Shown in pieces: positions 1-9,052 of a DNA stretch of 64,000 nucleotides. Source of the stretch: Hymenobacter mucosus. GTDB lineage: Bacteria; Bacteroidota; Bacteroidia; Cytophagales; Hymenobacteraceae. The translations under genes were made by a program, and so were the position numbers. A model generated the notes under the pieces. It ran no database searches, was not told where the DNA came from, and worked only from the letters and a program-made list of their open reading frames with translations. The stretch spans positions 186,001-250,000 of the forward strand of contig NZ_FZNS01000004.1 in the NCBI RefSeq assembly GCF_900188255.1, in the 5' to 3' direction. Position 1 is the first letter of the stretch; each line of letters starts with the position of its first letter.

Positions 1-1319
1 TTGCCATCTTTCGAGTGCCATAGTTTGTACTGATGGTAGGTATTTAACTGCTTGCCGAGGAACTCCGCATCCTGATCGGCGTAGTTTATTTGGATGGCGC
101 GTACGGTGCTTACCTCGCCCAAATCGGTTTGAAAGTACTCGCCTCTGTTCCCCGTTTTGGCGCTCCAATAGGTTTTTATGCTTTCATCTACCGCATAGTT
201 GGGCTGGTAGCCACCCAATGTAGAAGAGGCCTGCACAGGTTTCTGGTAGTTCAGCAGCATCCACCCCGTAAAGCGACTTTTGAGGTGGTCTTGGGGGCCC
301 GTAGGCAGGTAGTGCGGGTAGTCGCCAAAATCGGTAGTAGAATACAGCACCCCATCTTTATCGAAGCCGGCCGGCCACAGCCCCAGGCGTCGCTCAAAAT
401 TGTTTTTTACCGATACAACCATGGTTGACAAATGCCACCAGTTGCCCCAGGTGTCCTGAAAAGTATTGCCATGTCCCGCCCCGCGGGCAAAGCCACCCGG
501 CTTGTAGGCGAAGGGGTTATGCTTTTGCGGGGTAAATGGCCCCAAGGGCTTGTCACTTACCTGCACGCCATCTGCATAGCCACTAAACTCCGTACCGGGC
601 GCCCCATACTGTAAGTAGTACTTTCCCTGATACTTATTCATCCAGGCACCCTCCATAAATGGGTCGAGGAACGTGTTATCTAAGTATTCGCCGAAGCGCT
701 GCCAGCCGAACTGCTTGTCGTTGAGGCCAAACATCTCTTTTCGCTCGCCAATGGGTTGCAAAGTGCGGCGGCTAATCTGCTGGCCGTAGAGAGGGTACAC
801 ATTGGAGCTACCCCAGTAGAGGTAGAGCTTGCCGTCGTCATCAAGAAAGAAGGCGGGGTCCCAGGCTCCTAGCTGAAAAGGATTCACGGCTTCCTTCCAC
901 TCTGCGGCCTTGGGGTTTGTACTCATCCAGATGGGGAAGTTTTTCTCCTGGGTAGAGCCATACACCAGTAGCGTGTCGCCCAGCACGAACACGGCCGGCG
1001 CACACAAGTCATCGTACACTTTGTGCTCCGGCTTCAGAAAATGGCGGGGCACAAACTTCCAGCTGTATAAATCGTGGCTCCACCAGTATCCCCATTGGTT
1101 GGTGCTGAACAGGTAGTAGTCGCCCTTATATAAGGTAATGACGGGGTCGGCGGTGGCGCGGTGCTTGCCAGCCTCGGCGAAGTTGGGAATGGGCGTATAG
1201 CCGTAATCCAGGTTGAGCGGGTTGCAGTACGTGCGTTGCCCCCCAGCACTGGCGGTAGGCTGAGCCTGGACGACCAGCCTCAGCAAGGCGGCAAGGCACA
1301 AGAGCAGAAATGAGCGCAT
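1..1319 (-). CDS. GH43-like glycoside hydrolase with discoidin domain, 3' end cut by window edge
   Basis: Reading from an ATG at 1319, the frame stays open to the window edge (439 codons visible). An apparent signal peptide (about residues 1-20) is followed by a five-bladed-propeller-type hydrolase domain. Three acidic residues sit in the usual GH43 contexts: D58 in ATADPVI, D154 in GAWDPAFF, E223 in FMEGAW. From about residue 350 the sequence resembles an F5/8 type C (discoidin) carbohydrate-binding module and is unfinished. GH43 enzymes act on arabinan, xylan or galactan side chains, so the substrate cannot be read from family alone. It is the last visible gene of the SusC/SusD locus and follows the GH144-like gene after 106 bp. 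The product is probably exported to the periplasm or cell surface. Confidence 0.85.
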   Translation of the reverse strand, partial: MRSFLLLCLAALLRLVVQAQPTASAGGQRTYCNPLNLDYGYTPIPNFAEAGKHRATADPVITLYKGDYYLFSTNQWGYWWSHDLYSWKFVPRHFLKPEHKVYDDLCAPAVFVLGDTLLVYGSTQEKNFPIWMSTNPKAAEWKEAVNPFQLGAWDPAFFLDDDGKLYLYWGSSNVYPLYGQQISRRTLQPIGERKEMFGLNDKQFGWQRFGEYLDNTFLDPFMEGAWMNKYQGKYYLQYGAPGTEFSGYADGVQVSDKPLGPFTPQKHNPFAYKPGGFARGAGHGNTFQDTWGNWWHLSTMVVSVKNNFERRLGLWPAGFDKDGVLYSTTDFGDYPHYLPTGPQDHLKSRFTGWMLLNYQKPVQASSTLGGYQPNYAVDESIKTYWSAKTGNRGEYFQTDLGEVSTVRAIQINYADQDAEFLGKQLNTYHQYKLWHSKDG

Positions 1320-1335
1320 GGGTTGAATGGGAAAA

Positions 1336-1404
1336 GCGCGTTCTGACGAACACCGCGACAGCTCGTCCAGCCTGTTCGGTCAGTCTTGCAACGTCAGCAC
1401 GCGC
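1336..1404 (-). terminator. Long hairpin between the GH144-like and GH43-like genes
   Basis: Positions 1336-1348 and 1392-1404 are complementary apart from a two-base mismatch (GCGCGT-TC-TGACG with CGTCA-GC-ACGCGC), with a loop of about 43 nt. On the minus strand the hairpin is followed by TTTTCCC. It may terminate or attenuate transcription before the GH43-like gene. The large loop makes this uncertain. Confidence 0.4.
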
Positions 1405-1425
1405 TTGTAGCTAGTGAAAGCCTGC

Positions 1426-2793
1426 TTACTTCTTGAGTTGGGGACTCTCGAAACCCAGCTTGGTGAGGCCGCGCTGTACATCGGGGCTACTCATGAACAG
1501 TTTCCAGAGTAGGCCGGTCCGGTGGTTTTCAATCATGCCCACAATTGGTCCCTGGTCAATGGCCAAGTGCGACTTGGCGTACCAATTATGCTGTTCGCTA
1601 AAGCCATCCACAAAGCCGTACTCGCTCCAAATCTTATCCCCCAGATCGTGATAGAAGTGCTTCATCGCTGCCATCGACTCCCTAGGAGCATAGGGCATAG
1701 CCGACAGCGCCGCCGTAGGTGATATTACGCCCAAGTCTTCGGTAGGCGAGTGCGCGGCGTAGCCCTGGTAGCTGTCAGAAGCGGTGAGGCCCCAGCTGCT
1801 TGGCCCGTAGCCCTTGTACTTCTTGGGGTTCTCCACGCAGTAGGCGTAGTTGATGCGGGTGTGGGCTTGATTTTGCTGCCAGTAGTCGGCGTACTGGTCT
1901 TTGAGGCCGCGGGGGTCGAGGCCGAGGAAGGTGTAGTGCGAGAAAAACAGGGGCCCGCCGTAATCAAACCCCAAGGGCAGCTTGGTCTGGTAGAACTCCT
2001 TACCGTTCTTGAAGTAATTGCCAATGGCCCAGCCTTGGTCGTATACCTTCTTGTCGATGGCGTACTTGGGCGAGGACGCGGCCAGCACGTAGGTAATCAG
2101 GCACTCGTTCCAGCCGTGAATCTGGTGGTTCATGCTCCAGCCATTGTTGGGGCTCCAGTGCCAATACAGCACATTTTGGCCGCCCTGGGTGTGCCAGTTC
2201 CACTCCACGCCTTCCCACATCCAGAGAATATGGTTGCGCAGGTCCTGTTCGGTTTTGCTGGTGCCGGTGAAATACTGCCGGGCACAAATCAGCCCTTCAA
2301 ATAAAAAGGAGGTTTCCACCAGGTCTGCCCCATCATCCTTCTGGCTAAAGCGAATTACCTTCCCCGTGGCGCCATTCAGCCAGTGCGGAAACACACCGTG
2401 AAACGAGTCGGACTTTTCCAGGAACTTCACGATTTTGAAGATGCGAGCGGCAGCTTCCTCCCGCACAATCCACTTACGCTCCGCTGCCACAAGTATGGCC
2501 ATGATGCCAAAGCCGGTGCCGCCGGTCGTTACTACCTCGTCGCCGTAGTCGAAGGAACGGTTGCTCCGCTCCCGCGCCATACCCGATACAGGGTGCCCAA
2601 AATCCCAGAAGTAGCGGAAGGTTTGCTTCTGCACCAAGTCAAGCAATTGCTCGTCGGTGAGGTTTTTGGGCCGCAGCTTAGGATTGAAGGTAGCGGTAGC
2701 AACCGGGGCTTTCTTGGCAGCAGGCTTCTGCTGGGCCCAGAGTAAGCCGGGCAGCAGCAGGACTAGAAAGGAAAAGAGAAAACGATGCGTCAT
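1426..2793 (-). CDS. GH144-like (glycoamylase-domain) endo-beta-1,2-glucanase candidate
   Basis: This 455-residue protein has a signal peptide (about residues 1-20, ending LLPGLLWAQ) and matches the Bacteroidota proteins carrying the glycoamylase-like (alpha/alpha)6 domain used by GH144 endo-beta-1,2-glucanases. The stretch QKDDGADLVETSF holds D153, D157 and E160. Their spacing equals that of the three acidic residues (D135, D139, E142) that I recall as important in the characterised Chitinophaga GH144 enzyme. GH144 enzymes cut linear beta-1,2-glucan to sophorooligosaccharides in the periplasm. The gene lies 75 bp after susD, beyond a terminator-like hairpin. Other glycoamylase-domain families cannot be excluded, so the substrate is an inference. 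Confidence 0.75.
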   Translation of the reverse strand: MTHRFLFSFLVLLLPGLLWAQQKPAAKKAPVATATFNPKLRPKNLTDEQLLDLVQKQTFRYFWDFGHPVSGMARERSNRSFDYGDEVVTTGGTGFGIMAILVAAERKWIVREEAAARIFKIVKFLEKSDSFHGVFPHWLNGATGKVIRFSQKDDGADLVETSFLFEGLICARQYFTGTSKTEQDLRNHILWMWEGVEWNWHTQGGQNVLYWHWSPNNGWSMNHQIHGWNECLITYVLAASSPKYAIDKKVYDQGWAIGNYFKNGKEFYQTKLPLGFDYGGPLFFSHYTFLGLDPRGLKDQYADYWQQNQAHTRINYAYCVENPKKYKGYGPSSWGLTASDSYQGYAAHSPTEDLGVISPTAALSAMPYAPRESMAAMKHFYHDLGDKIWSEYGFVDGFSEQHNWYAKSHLAIDQGPIVGMIENHRTGLLWKLFMSSPDVQRGLTKLGFESPQLKK

Positions 2794-2823
2794 GGGCGGG
2801 AAAGGGAGGAATAGAACGAAAAA

Positions 2824-2851
2824 GCGCCGGGGCTATGTGCCACCCCGGCGC
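2824..2851 (-). terminator. Hairpin with U-tract between susD and the GH144-like gene
   Basis: GCGCCGGGG at 2824-2832 pairs perfectly with CCCCGGCGC at 2843-2851 over a 10-nt loop. On the minus strand the hairpin is followed directly by TTTTTCG. This is a textbook intrinsic terminator inside the presumed PUL operon, just after the susD stop. It could act as partial attenuation that keeps SusC/SusD expression above that of the downstream enzymes. Confidence 0.7.
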
Positions 2852-2868
2852 TCCTGCATCGGCTGGAC

Positions 2869-4353
2869 CTAGTAGCCGGGGTTTTGGCTGATGAGGCCGC
2901 CACTAACATCAATGCGGGCCTGTGGAATGGGAAACACCTCGTTTTTGCCATCCACGAAGTTTTTACCAATGGCCCGTAGCACGGTGCCGGCCCGGCCCTG
3001 GCGCACCAGGTCCCAGAATCGGTCGTGCTCCATGGCCAGCTCCAACCGGCGGTCTTGCCAGATAGCCTGGCGCAGGGCCACACGGTCAGTTACCGTAACA
3101 TCGGGTAGGGCGGTGGCGCTGGTGCCCCGGGCCCGCTTGCGTACCAAGTTGAGGTTAGTCAGGGCCTTGGTGGTCTGGCCTTGCTCGTTGGCGGCTTCGG
3201 CATTCATCAGCAATACATCGGCGTAGCGCAGAATTCGGATGTTCTTGCCAGCATCGCCCATGCCGTTGGGCGAACGGGGGTCGGTAGCGCGCACGTAGGC
3301 CTTCTGATTGTAGCGTGGGTTGTCAATCACCGTTGGAATGGTGACCCCGTCGCCCAGGTTTTCACCGGCGTAGATAATGGTAGCGTCGCGGCGCGTATCA
3401 CCCGCCTCATAGGCGTTGTTCAAGTTTTCAGAAGGCGTATTGAAACCCCAGCCACCGGTAGGGATTGGAGCCCGGGGGCTTTGCACCTCGGAGTACTGCG
3501 AGCCGCCCCCACCCTGGGCTAGCGTGGCAGCTTGCACCTCAAAAATAGACTCGCTGGAATTTTCGCCATCCAGGGTGAACAGGCGAGCATAGTCGTTGTA
3601 AAGGCTATACTGATTGGAAGCAATAATCTGGTCGGTCAGCGTCAGGACTTGGCTCCAATTGTTCTGGTACATGTACACCTTGGCCAGCATGCCTTGGGCG
3701 GCACCCTTGGTTACGCGGCCCAGGTCGGCGGCGGCATATTCTGAGCGTTCCGGCAGGGCCGCAATGGCCGCGTTCAGGTCCTCAATAATGAAGTTGTAGG
3801 TTTCCTGCCGGGTAGCACGGGCCTTAGAGGAGTTGCTACCGTCACGGGGAGGCAACTCATTAATAATAGGTACACCCCCAAACGTGCGCACCAGGTTGAA
3901 ATAGTAGTAGGCCCGCAGGAACCGGGCTTCCCCAATCAGGCGTGTCTTCAGGGCTTCATCCATCTGAATGGGCGGCACCCGCAGAATTACCTGGTTGGCC
4001 CGGGCAATGCCTAGGTAGTGCCCCTGCCAGAACCCATCCAGCAGGCCGTTGGAAGCGGTAGCGGTGAAGTTGTCCAGCTCGCCCATGGCTGGGGCGTCGC
4101 CGGGGGTGCTGCCTTTATCGGCGTCATCGGAGGCCACGCTCGCAATACCCACGAAGGAGAAGGTGTGCACGGAGAAATCGCGCAGCTGGTTGTACACGGC
4201 GTTGGTGGCCTGCACGGCGCCGTCGGAGGTAGCAAAGAAGTTTTCGCTTAGCTCCTCGCCCAAGGGTTCGGTGTCCAGGAAATCTTTACAGCTGCTGGTA
4301 GCCAGCGTCAGCGACAGGCTGGCCAGGGCAATGATATAATGTTTCGCTTTCAT
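2869..4353 (-). CDS. susD: SusD/RagB family outer-membrane glycan-binding lipoprotein
   Basis: This 494-residue protein opens with a lipoprotein signal (lipobox ATSSC) and the usual SusD start KDFLDTEPLGE. It continues with the helical TPR-like RagB/SusD fold (for example ARFLRAYYYFNLVRTFGGVPII) and ends in the family's conserved tail (PIPQARIDVSGGLISQNPGY). SusD proteins form a lid on the paired SusC transporter and bind the incoming oligosaccharide at the cell surface. The gene begins 19 bp after the susC stop, as is normal for co-translated SusC/SusD pairs. Its sequence does not reveal the ligand; the adjacent GH144-like enzyme suggests beta-1,2-linked glucan. The symbol is used in the family sense. 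Confidence 0.95.
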   Translation of the reverse strand: MKAKHYIIALASLSLTLATSSCKDFLDTEPLGEELSENFFATSDGAVQATNAVYNQLRDFSVHTFSFVGIASVASDDADKGSTPGDAPAMGELDNFTATASNGLLDGFWQGHYLGIARANQVILRVPPIQMDEALKTRLIGEARFLRAYYYFNLVRTFGGVPIINELPPRDGSNSSKARATRQETYNFIIEDLNAAIAALPERSEYAAADLGRVTKGAAQGMLAKVYMYQNNWSQVLTLTDQIIASNQYSLYNDYARLFTLDGENSSESIFEVQAATLAQGGGGSQYSEVQSPRAPIPTGGWGFNTPSENLNNAYEAGDTRRDATIIYAGENLGDGVTIPTVIDNPRYNQKAYVRATDPRSPNGMGDAGKNIRILRYADVLLMNAEAANEQGQTTKALTNLNLVRKRARGTSATALPDVTVTDRVALRQAIWQDRRLELAMEHDRFWDLVRQGRAGTVLRAIGKNFVDGKNEVFPIPQARIDVSGGLISQNPGY

Positions 4354-4372
4354 GAGGTAGCGCTGCTTACTG

Positions 4373-7300
4373 TTACAGGGAAATATTGATACCCGCGTTG
4401 TAGGAACGCGTCACGGGCACCACGTTCAGCTCAATGCCGCGGCCGGCATCGTTGCCCCCCACTTCGGGCGAGAAGCCCGTGTACTTGGTGAAGGTGAAGG
4501 GGTTGAACGCATTGACGTAGAAGCGCACGCCCCCTACCCCAAACGACTCCGTAAGGCTGCGCGGAATGGTGTACCCCAGTTGAATGGTACGGAAACGCAC
4601 GAAGGAGCCCGACTCAATGAAGTAGCTCGATACCTGCGGAATGTTGTTGGACACGCGCGGCTCGGTGCTGGAGGGGTTGCTCGGCGTCCACCGGTCTAGG
4701 CGCGAGGCCTCGAAGTTCTCGTTGGTGAAGCGCACGGCCTTTTTGCCGTTGTAGATCTTATTGCCAGCCACGCCCTGCACGTCCACTGCCACGTCGAAGC
4801 CTTTATAGGCCGCGGAGGTGTTCAGGCCATACGTCAGGTTAGGAATGGGCGAGCCCAGGCTCACCCGGTCCTGCTGGTCTACTACCCCGTCGTTGTTCAC
4901 GTCGCGGAAGCGTAGGTCGCCGAGGGCTTTACCGCCGGGCTGGTTGGGCGCACTGGCTACCTCGTCGGCCGTTTGGAAGATGCCGGCCACATCATAGCCA
5001 TAAAACTCACCGATGGACGTACCCACCCCACTGCGCGTTACCACGTTACCGTTGTTGAGGCTGCCGCCCACAATGGGCTGCCCGCCGTTGCCCAACGACA
5101 CAATGTTGTTTTTGAGCGTAGACAGGTTGCCGTTGATGCCGTAGGAGAAACCCTCCTTACTGCCGCCCTGCCAGCCGAGCGTGAACTCGAAGCCCTTGTT
5201 GTCAACGGTACCAATGTTGCGGAACAGCGCCCCTACCGCTACCGGCACTTGGGTAACCAAGTCGTTGGTGCGCCGGTCAAAGTAGTCGGCTTCAAACGTG
5301 AGGCGGTTGTCGAGCACGCCAATCTCAAAGCCCACGTCTAGCTGGTTAATTTTCTCCCAGCGAATTTGAGATACGGTGGGGTTCGTCTCCGTTTTGCCAA
5401 TGTTGAGCGTTTCGCCGGAGCCAAAAATGGCGCCCAGCCCGTTGTTGATGCGGGCGTAGTACTGGTAGCTGGGCACGTTCACGTTGCCCACTATCCCGTA
5501 GCTGGCGCGCAGCTTCAGGTTGTCAAACAGCCCCAGGTTTTTAATGAAGTCTTCCTCCGACAAGCGCCAGCCCAGACCCAACGCCGGGAAGTAGCCCCAC
5601 CGGTCGCCCTCCGAAAAGCGGGAGGAACCGTCGGCCCGGAAGGTAGCCGTAATAAGGTAGCGGTCTTTCAGGGCGTAGTTGGCGCGGGCCAGCACCGACT
5701 GGAAGGCGTACTCACTGGCCGAGTTGTTGGCCACGTTGCCCTGGGCGTTGCCCACGTTCAGGTACCACAGGTCTTCGTCGTAGCCGGGCACGTCGCTGCG
5801 CTGCCCAAACAAGGACTCAACCTGGTCGCGCTGGGCCGTGTAGCCACCCAGCAACGTCAGGCGGTGGTCGTCGCCAAACTGGGTGTTATAGGTCATGGTG
5901 TTTTCCCACAGCCAGGTAGAGCTGGTGCCCGTCTGGCGGCTCAGGCGGCTACGGTCGTTGCGCTGGTTCTGCGACACAAAGTACACCGGCACGTACACCC
6001 GGTTCTCGGTGTAGCCCAGGTCGGTACCGAAGCTGGAGCGGAACGTCAGGTTCTTGAGCAGGTCGGCTTCCCCGTAGATGTTTCCCACTAGGCGCCCCCC
6101 CTTGTTCCGTTCGTTATTGTAAGCAAGTTGTGCTACCGGGTTGGCTACGCTCTGGTTGTTGGAGTAGCTATAGATGCCCGTAAGGGGATTGGTCACTAGC
6201 TGGGCGGGGTCGGCATTGTAGGCATTGCCGAATACCGAGCCGGGAGTGATGTTTTCCTTGATGCGGCTCACGGCCACGTTGGCCCCTACCCGCACGCGGT
6301 CCGTCAGGCGGTACTCGTTGTTGATGCGGAAGTTGATGCGCTCAAAATCCTGCCCCTTCACAATGCCTTCCTGCTTGTTGTAGCCCCCGCTGATGCTGTA
6401 GCTAGACCGCTCCGAGCCGCCCGAGGCGCTCAACTGGTAGTCCTGGATGAAGCCCTTCTGCAGGATTTCATCAAACCAGTTCACGCCGCTACCAAAATCG
6501 TACCCTGGGTCGCGGAAGCGGGCGGTAGAGTTGGGCGTGGTATTTACGATGGCCTCGTTGAGCAGGGTCTGGTATTCCGTAGCGTTGGCCATCTTCACGC
6601 GCTTGGCTATTTCCTGGTAGCCGGCGTAGGCGTTCAGCGAAATTCGGGCCTTGCCAGATTTCCCCTTTTTCGTAGTTACAATGATGACGCCGTTGGCGCC
6701 CCGCACCCCGTAGATAGCCAAGGAAGAAGCATCCTTCAGCACTTCAATGGAGGCAATATCGTAGGGGCTCAGGTACTGGATGTTGTTGGTGAACATGCCG
6801 TCTACCACAAACAAGGGCTGGTTGGCGGCTTCGTTGTCCTCACCGGCCGAGCGCACCGACGTAACCCCGCGAATACGAATGCTGGGCGGTGCCCCTGGGC
6901 TACCCGAATTAGAAGTGATAGTGACGCCAGCTACTTTTCCTTGCAAGGACTGCTCGGCGTTAGCCACGGGGCGGTTGGCAATTTCCTCTGCTTTCACTGA
7001 CCCAATAGCCCCCGTCACGTCGGCTTTGCGCTGGGTACCATAGCCCACTACCACTACCTCGTTCAGCGACTGAGAGTCGGGCGCCAAGCTCACGTCCACG
7101 GTGGTGCGGCCACTCACGGGCACTTCCTGAATGGTAAATCCTACAAAGGAGAATGCCAGGGTAGCATTGTCGGGGGCGGTGAGGGTGTAGCGGCCATCGG
7201 CGTCGGTTTGGGTGCCAATGCTGGTCCCTTTTACTACCACGTTCACGCCGGGCAAGGCTGCGCCCTTCTCATCTACTACCCGCCCGCTCACCGTAATGTC

Positions 7301-7675
7301 GGCAGCGGCAGCAGGCTTGAGCACGATGCCACTGGCCAGGGGCTCGTAGGCAATGCGCAGAGGGTCGAAGAGGGTATGCAGCACCTGGCCCAGGGGCTGC
7401 CCTTCGGCCTGAATGGACACCCGCCGACTAGCGCCAATCAGCTGGCGGCTGTACTGAAAGCGGATGTTGGTCTGGCTCTCGATACTGGTAAGAACCGACT
7501 GCATTGTTTCATCCTGGGCTCGTATCGTAACGGGCTGCTCTAAGTATTGCTGCGCAGCAGTAGGCAGCGCCGTGGCAGTAGCAATGCTGCTACCGAGCAA
7601 CGCAATGCAGGCAGGAGAAAACACGGCCGCCCGCTTTAGCAGCAAGGGGGTACTCAGGTGTAGGGGAATTTTCAT
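4373..7675 (-). CDS. susC: SusC/RagA TonB-linked outer-membrane transporter with STN signalling domain
   Basis: I place the start at the ATG at 7675 (MKIPLHLSTP), giving 1100 residues; an upstream in-frame ATG at 7714 lacks support. After the signal region come an STN domain (about 45-120), a carboxypeptidase-regulatory-like domain (about 127-200, ITVSGRVVDEKG), the TonB-box region (SLNEVVVVGYG), the plug (about 220-340) and a 22-strand barrel ending AGINISL. SusC proteins import oligosaccharides using TonB energy. The STN domain is the part that contacts a FecR-type anti-sigma factor, and a FecR/ECF pair lies directly upstream, so this transporter probably also senses its substrate. It is paired with the SusD gene 19 bp downstream. 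Confidence 0.96.
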   Translation of the reverse strand: MKIPLHLSTPLLLKRAAVFSPACIALLGSSIATATALPTAAQQYLEQPVTIRAQDETMQSVLTSIESQTNIRFQYSRQLIGASRRVSIQAEGQPLGQVLHTLFDPLRIAYEPLASGIVLKPAAAADITVSGRVVDEKGAALPGVNVVVKGTSIGTQTDADGRYTLTAPDNATLAFSFVGFTIQEVPVSGRTTVDVSLAPDSQSLNEVVVVGYGTQRKADVTGAIGSVKAEEIANRPVANAEQSLQGKVAGVTITSNSGSPGAPPSIRIRGVTSVRSAGEDNEAANQPLFVVDGMFTNNIQYLSPYDIASIEVLKDASSLAIYGVRGANGVIIVTTKKGKSGKARISLNAYAGYQEIAKRVKMANATEYQTLLNEAIVNTTPNSTARFRDPGYDFGSGVNWFDEILQKGFIQDYQLSASGGSERSSYSISGGYNKQEGIVKGQDFERINFRINNEYRLTDRVRVGANVAVSRIKENITPGSVFGNAYNADPAQLVTNPLTGIYSYSNNQSVANPVAQLAYNNERNKGGRLVGNIYGEADLLKNLTFRSSFGTDLGYTENRVYVPVYFVSQNQRNDRSRLSRQTGTSSTWLWENTMTYNTQFGDDHRLTLLGGYTAQRDQVESLFGQRSDVPGYDEDLWYLNVGNAQGNVANNSASEYAFQSVLARANYALKDRYLITATFRADGSSRFSEGDRWGYFPALGLGWRLSEEDFIKNLGLFDNLKLRASYGIVGNVNVPSYQYYARINNGLGAIFGSGETLNIGKTETNPTVSQIRWEKINQLDVGFEIGVLDNRLTFEADYFDRRTNDLVTQVPVAVGALFRNIGTVDNKGFEFTLGWQGGSKEGFSYGINGNLSTLKNNIVSLGNGGQPIVGGSLNNGNVVTRSGVGTSIGEFYGYDVAGIFQTADEVASAPNQPGGKALGDLRFRDVNNDGVVDQQDRVSLGSPIPNLTYGLNTSAAYKGFDVAVDVQGVAGNKIYNGKKAVRFTNENFEASRLDRWTPSNPSSTEPRVSNNIPQVSSYFIESGSFVRFRTIQLGYTIPRSLTESFGVGGVRFYVNAFNPFTFTKYTGFSPEVGGNDAGRGIELNVVPVTRSYNAGINISL

Positions 7676-7859
7676 GCGTAAGGTGGGATAAAATGGTAGA
7701 TCTGGGGGTAGCACCTCGTGTGAGTTGCCAACTACCTGCGGCGGACAACCCAGCCACCGCTAATAGGCCGGGTTTGGCTTGCCCTTACCGCCTTGTTGAA
7801 AGGTTGCAGCCGGGCTAGTAGGTCATAAGCAGGTGGGTTAGGGGTGAAACAGTGGGGTA

Positions 7860-8900
7860 TTAGCGCGTGGCGCACCCGGGGCTGCGGAATAGAATGTGCG
7901 TATCGGCTGTTGAGTAAGAAGCGCCGAGGGCCTTGCTGAGCACGTTTAGCTTGCCGTAGAGCGACTCATCGCGCAGGTTCAACGTCACCGTGCAGCTGGC
8001 GAGAGAATTGGCATCGTACTCAATGACAACTCCATAGGCCTTTTCCAAGGCGGCAAGCACTTCCGTTACCGGGCGGTCGTCGAAGGCAAATGATTGGGCC
8101 ACCAGCTGCACGGGCTGCGCTACTAATTCCCGCTTCAAGGCATGCTCGTCGGGTTTATATACTGCTTGCTGATTGGGAAGCACAACTACGCTGCCGGGCA
8201 GGGTGGCCGTAGCACCAGCCTCGGCAGTAGCGCGGGGCGTCACGCGCACGCGGCCGGTTTTCACTTGCACCACCACTGGCTGAGCACTCACGGGAGCCTG
8301 CACCAAGAAGCTAGTGCCCAGCACGCGGGTGACCACCTTTTGGGTATACACCAAAAACGGCCGAGAGGCATCGTGGTACACATCAAAGAAAGCTTCCCCA
8401 GTTAGGGTCACTATGCGGCGGCCACCGGTAAAAGCGCGCGGGTATTTCAGCTGGCTGCGCGGCGACAATAGCACATGGCTTCCGTCGGGCAGGGCAAGCT
8501 GCTCAGGCGCGTTGGTGCGGTTGATATGCACTACCCAGCGTGATGTAGGGACCGTAGTAGCCGTCAGTCCTGGCCCAGACTGGCGGGTAGTCAGCACTTG
8601 CTGGGCACCCAGCCCAATGCCTAATGCAACCAGCGCCGCTGCCGCCCAACGGCCGGGCCGGCGCCACACAGTCCAGGAAGACGCCTTGGCTGGCAGACTA
8701 GTGTCGTAGTTCTCAAACGTATCCTGCGCAATGCGGGCCCAGAGGGCTGCCTTAATGGTTTCCTGCTCCTGGCGGGTAATGTTTATCTCCCGCTCGTGCC
8801 CCAGCACGTCGTACCAATCTTCTACAATCTGCTTTTCCTCGGGCGTGCACGTTCCTTGCTGGTAGCGGTGTAATAAGTCCCGTAAGTCAGTTTGTTTCAT
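7860..8900 (-). CDS. FecR family anti-sigma factor
   Basis: This 346-residue inner-membrane protein has a cytoplasmic N-terminus that should hold the sigma factor, one membrane segment (about residues 84-100), a periplasmic FecR domain (for example LALPDGSHVLLSPRSQLKYP and TGEAFFDV) and a C-terminal DUF4974-type domain. FecR proteins receive the signal from the STN domain of a TonB-dependent transporter and release or activate the cognate ECF sigma factor. The gene lies between the sigma factor (152 bp upstream) and susC (184 bp downstream), all on the minus strand. An intrinsic terminator separates it from the sigma gene, so it probably has its own promoter, though I see no clear consensus. 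Confidence 0.93.
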   Translation of the reverse strand: MKQTDLRDLLHRYQQGTCTPEEKQIVEDWYDVLGHEREINITRQEQETIKAALWARIAQDTFENYDTSLPAKASSWTVWRRPGRWAAAALVALGIGLGAQQVLTTRQSGPGLTATTVPTSRWVVHINRTNAPEQLALPDGSHVLLSPRSQLKYPRAFTGGRRIVTLTGEAFFDVYHDASRPFLVYTQKVVTRVLGTSFLVQAPVSAQPVVVQVKTGRVRVTPRATAEAGATATLPGSVVVLPNQQAVYKPDEHALKRELVAQPVQLVAQSFAFDDRPVTEVLAALEKAYGVVIEYDANSLASCTVTLNLRDESLYGKLNVLSKALGASYSTADTHILFRSPGCATR

Positions 8901-8991
8901 AAAAATCGAAGAGGCAGTAAGGGGTTGCTTACTTACTAGTCGATCAACTGTCCCATAACCCTAGCCTCTACCTCAACTTTTTTTACACAAA

Positions 8992-9016
8992 AAAGCCAAC
9001 CGCAGGGGTTGGCTTT
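8992..9016 (-). terminator. Intrinsic terminator downstream of the ECF sigma gene
   Basis: AAAGCCAACC at 8992-9001 pairs with GGTTGGCTTT at 9007-9016 over a 5-nt loop. On the minus strand the stem runs into TTTTTTGTG. It lies 36 bp after the sigma factor stop and about 90 bp before the FecR start, so the two regulators appear to be separate transcription units or only partly linked. Confidence 0.8.
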
Positions 9017-9052
9017 GCTAAATCACTCTTTATCAAGGCCAAATAATTAGAC

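Noticed and set aside
1750..2304. 184-codon plus-strand frame opposite the GH144-like gene
   Set aside because: Low-complexity Val/Gly/Leu/Ala translation, antisense to a clear enzyme; no start signal or family.
5366..6091. Long open frame (241 codons) on the plus strand inside susC
   Set aside because: It is a mirror of the GC-rich susC coding sequence, has a Val/Ala/Gln-rich composition without any domain, and susC is certain on the other strand.
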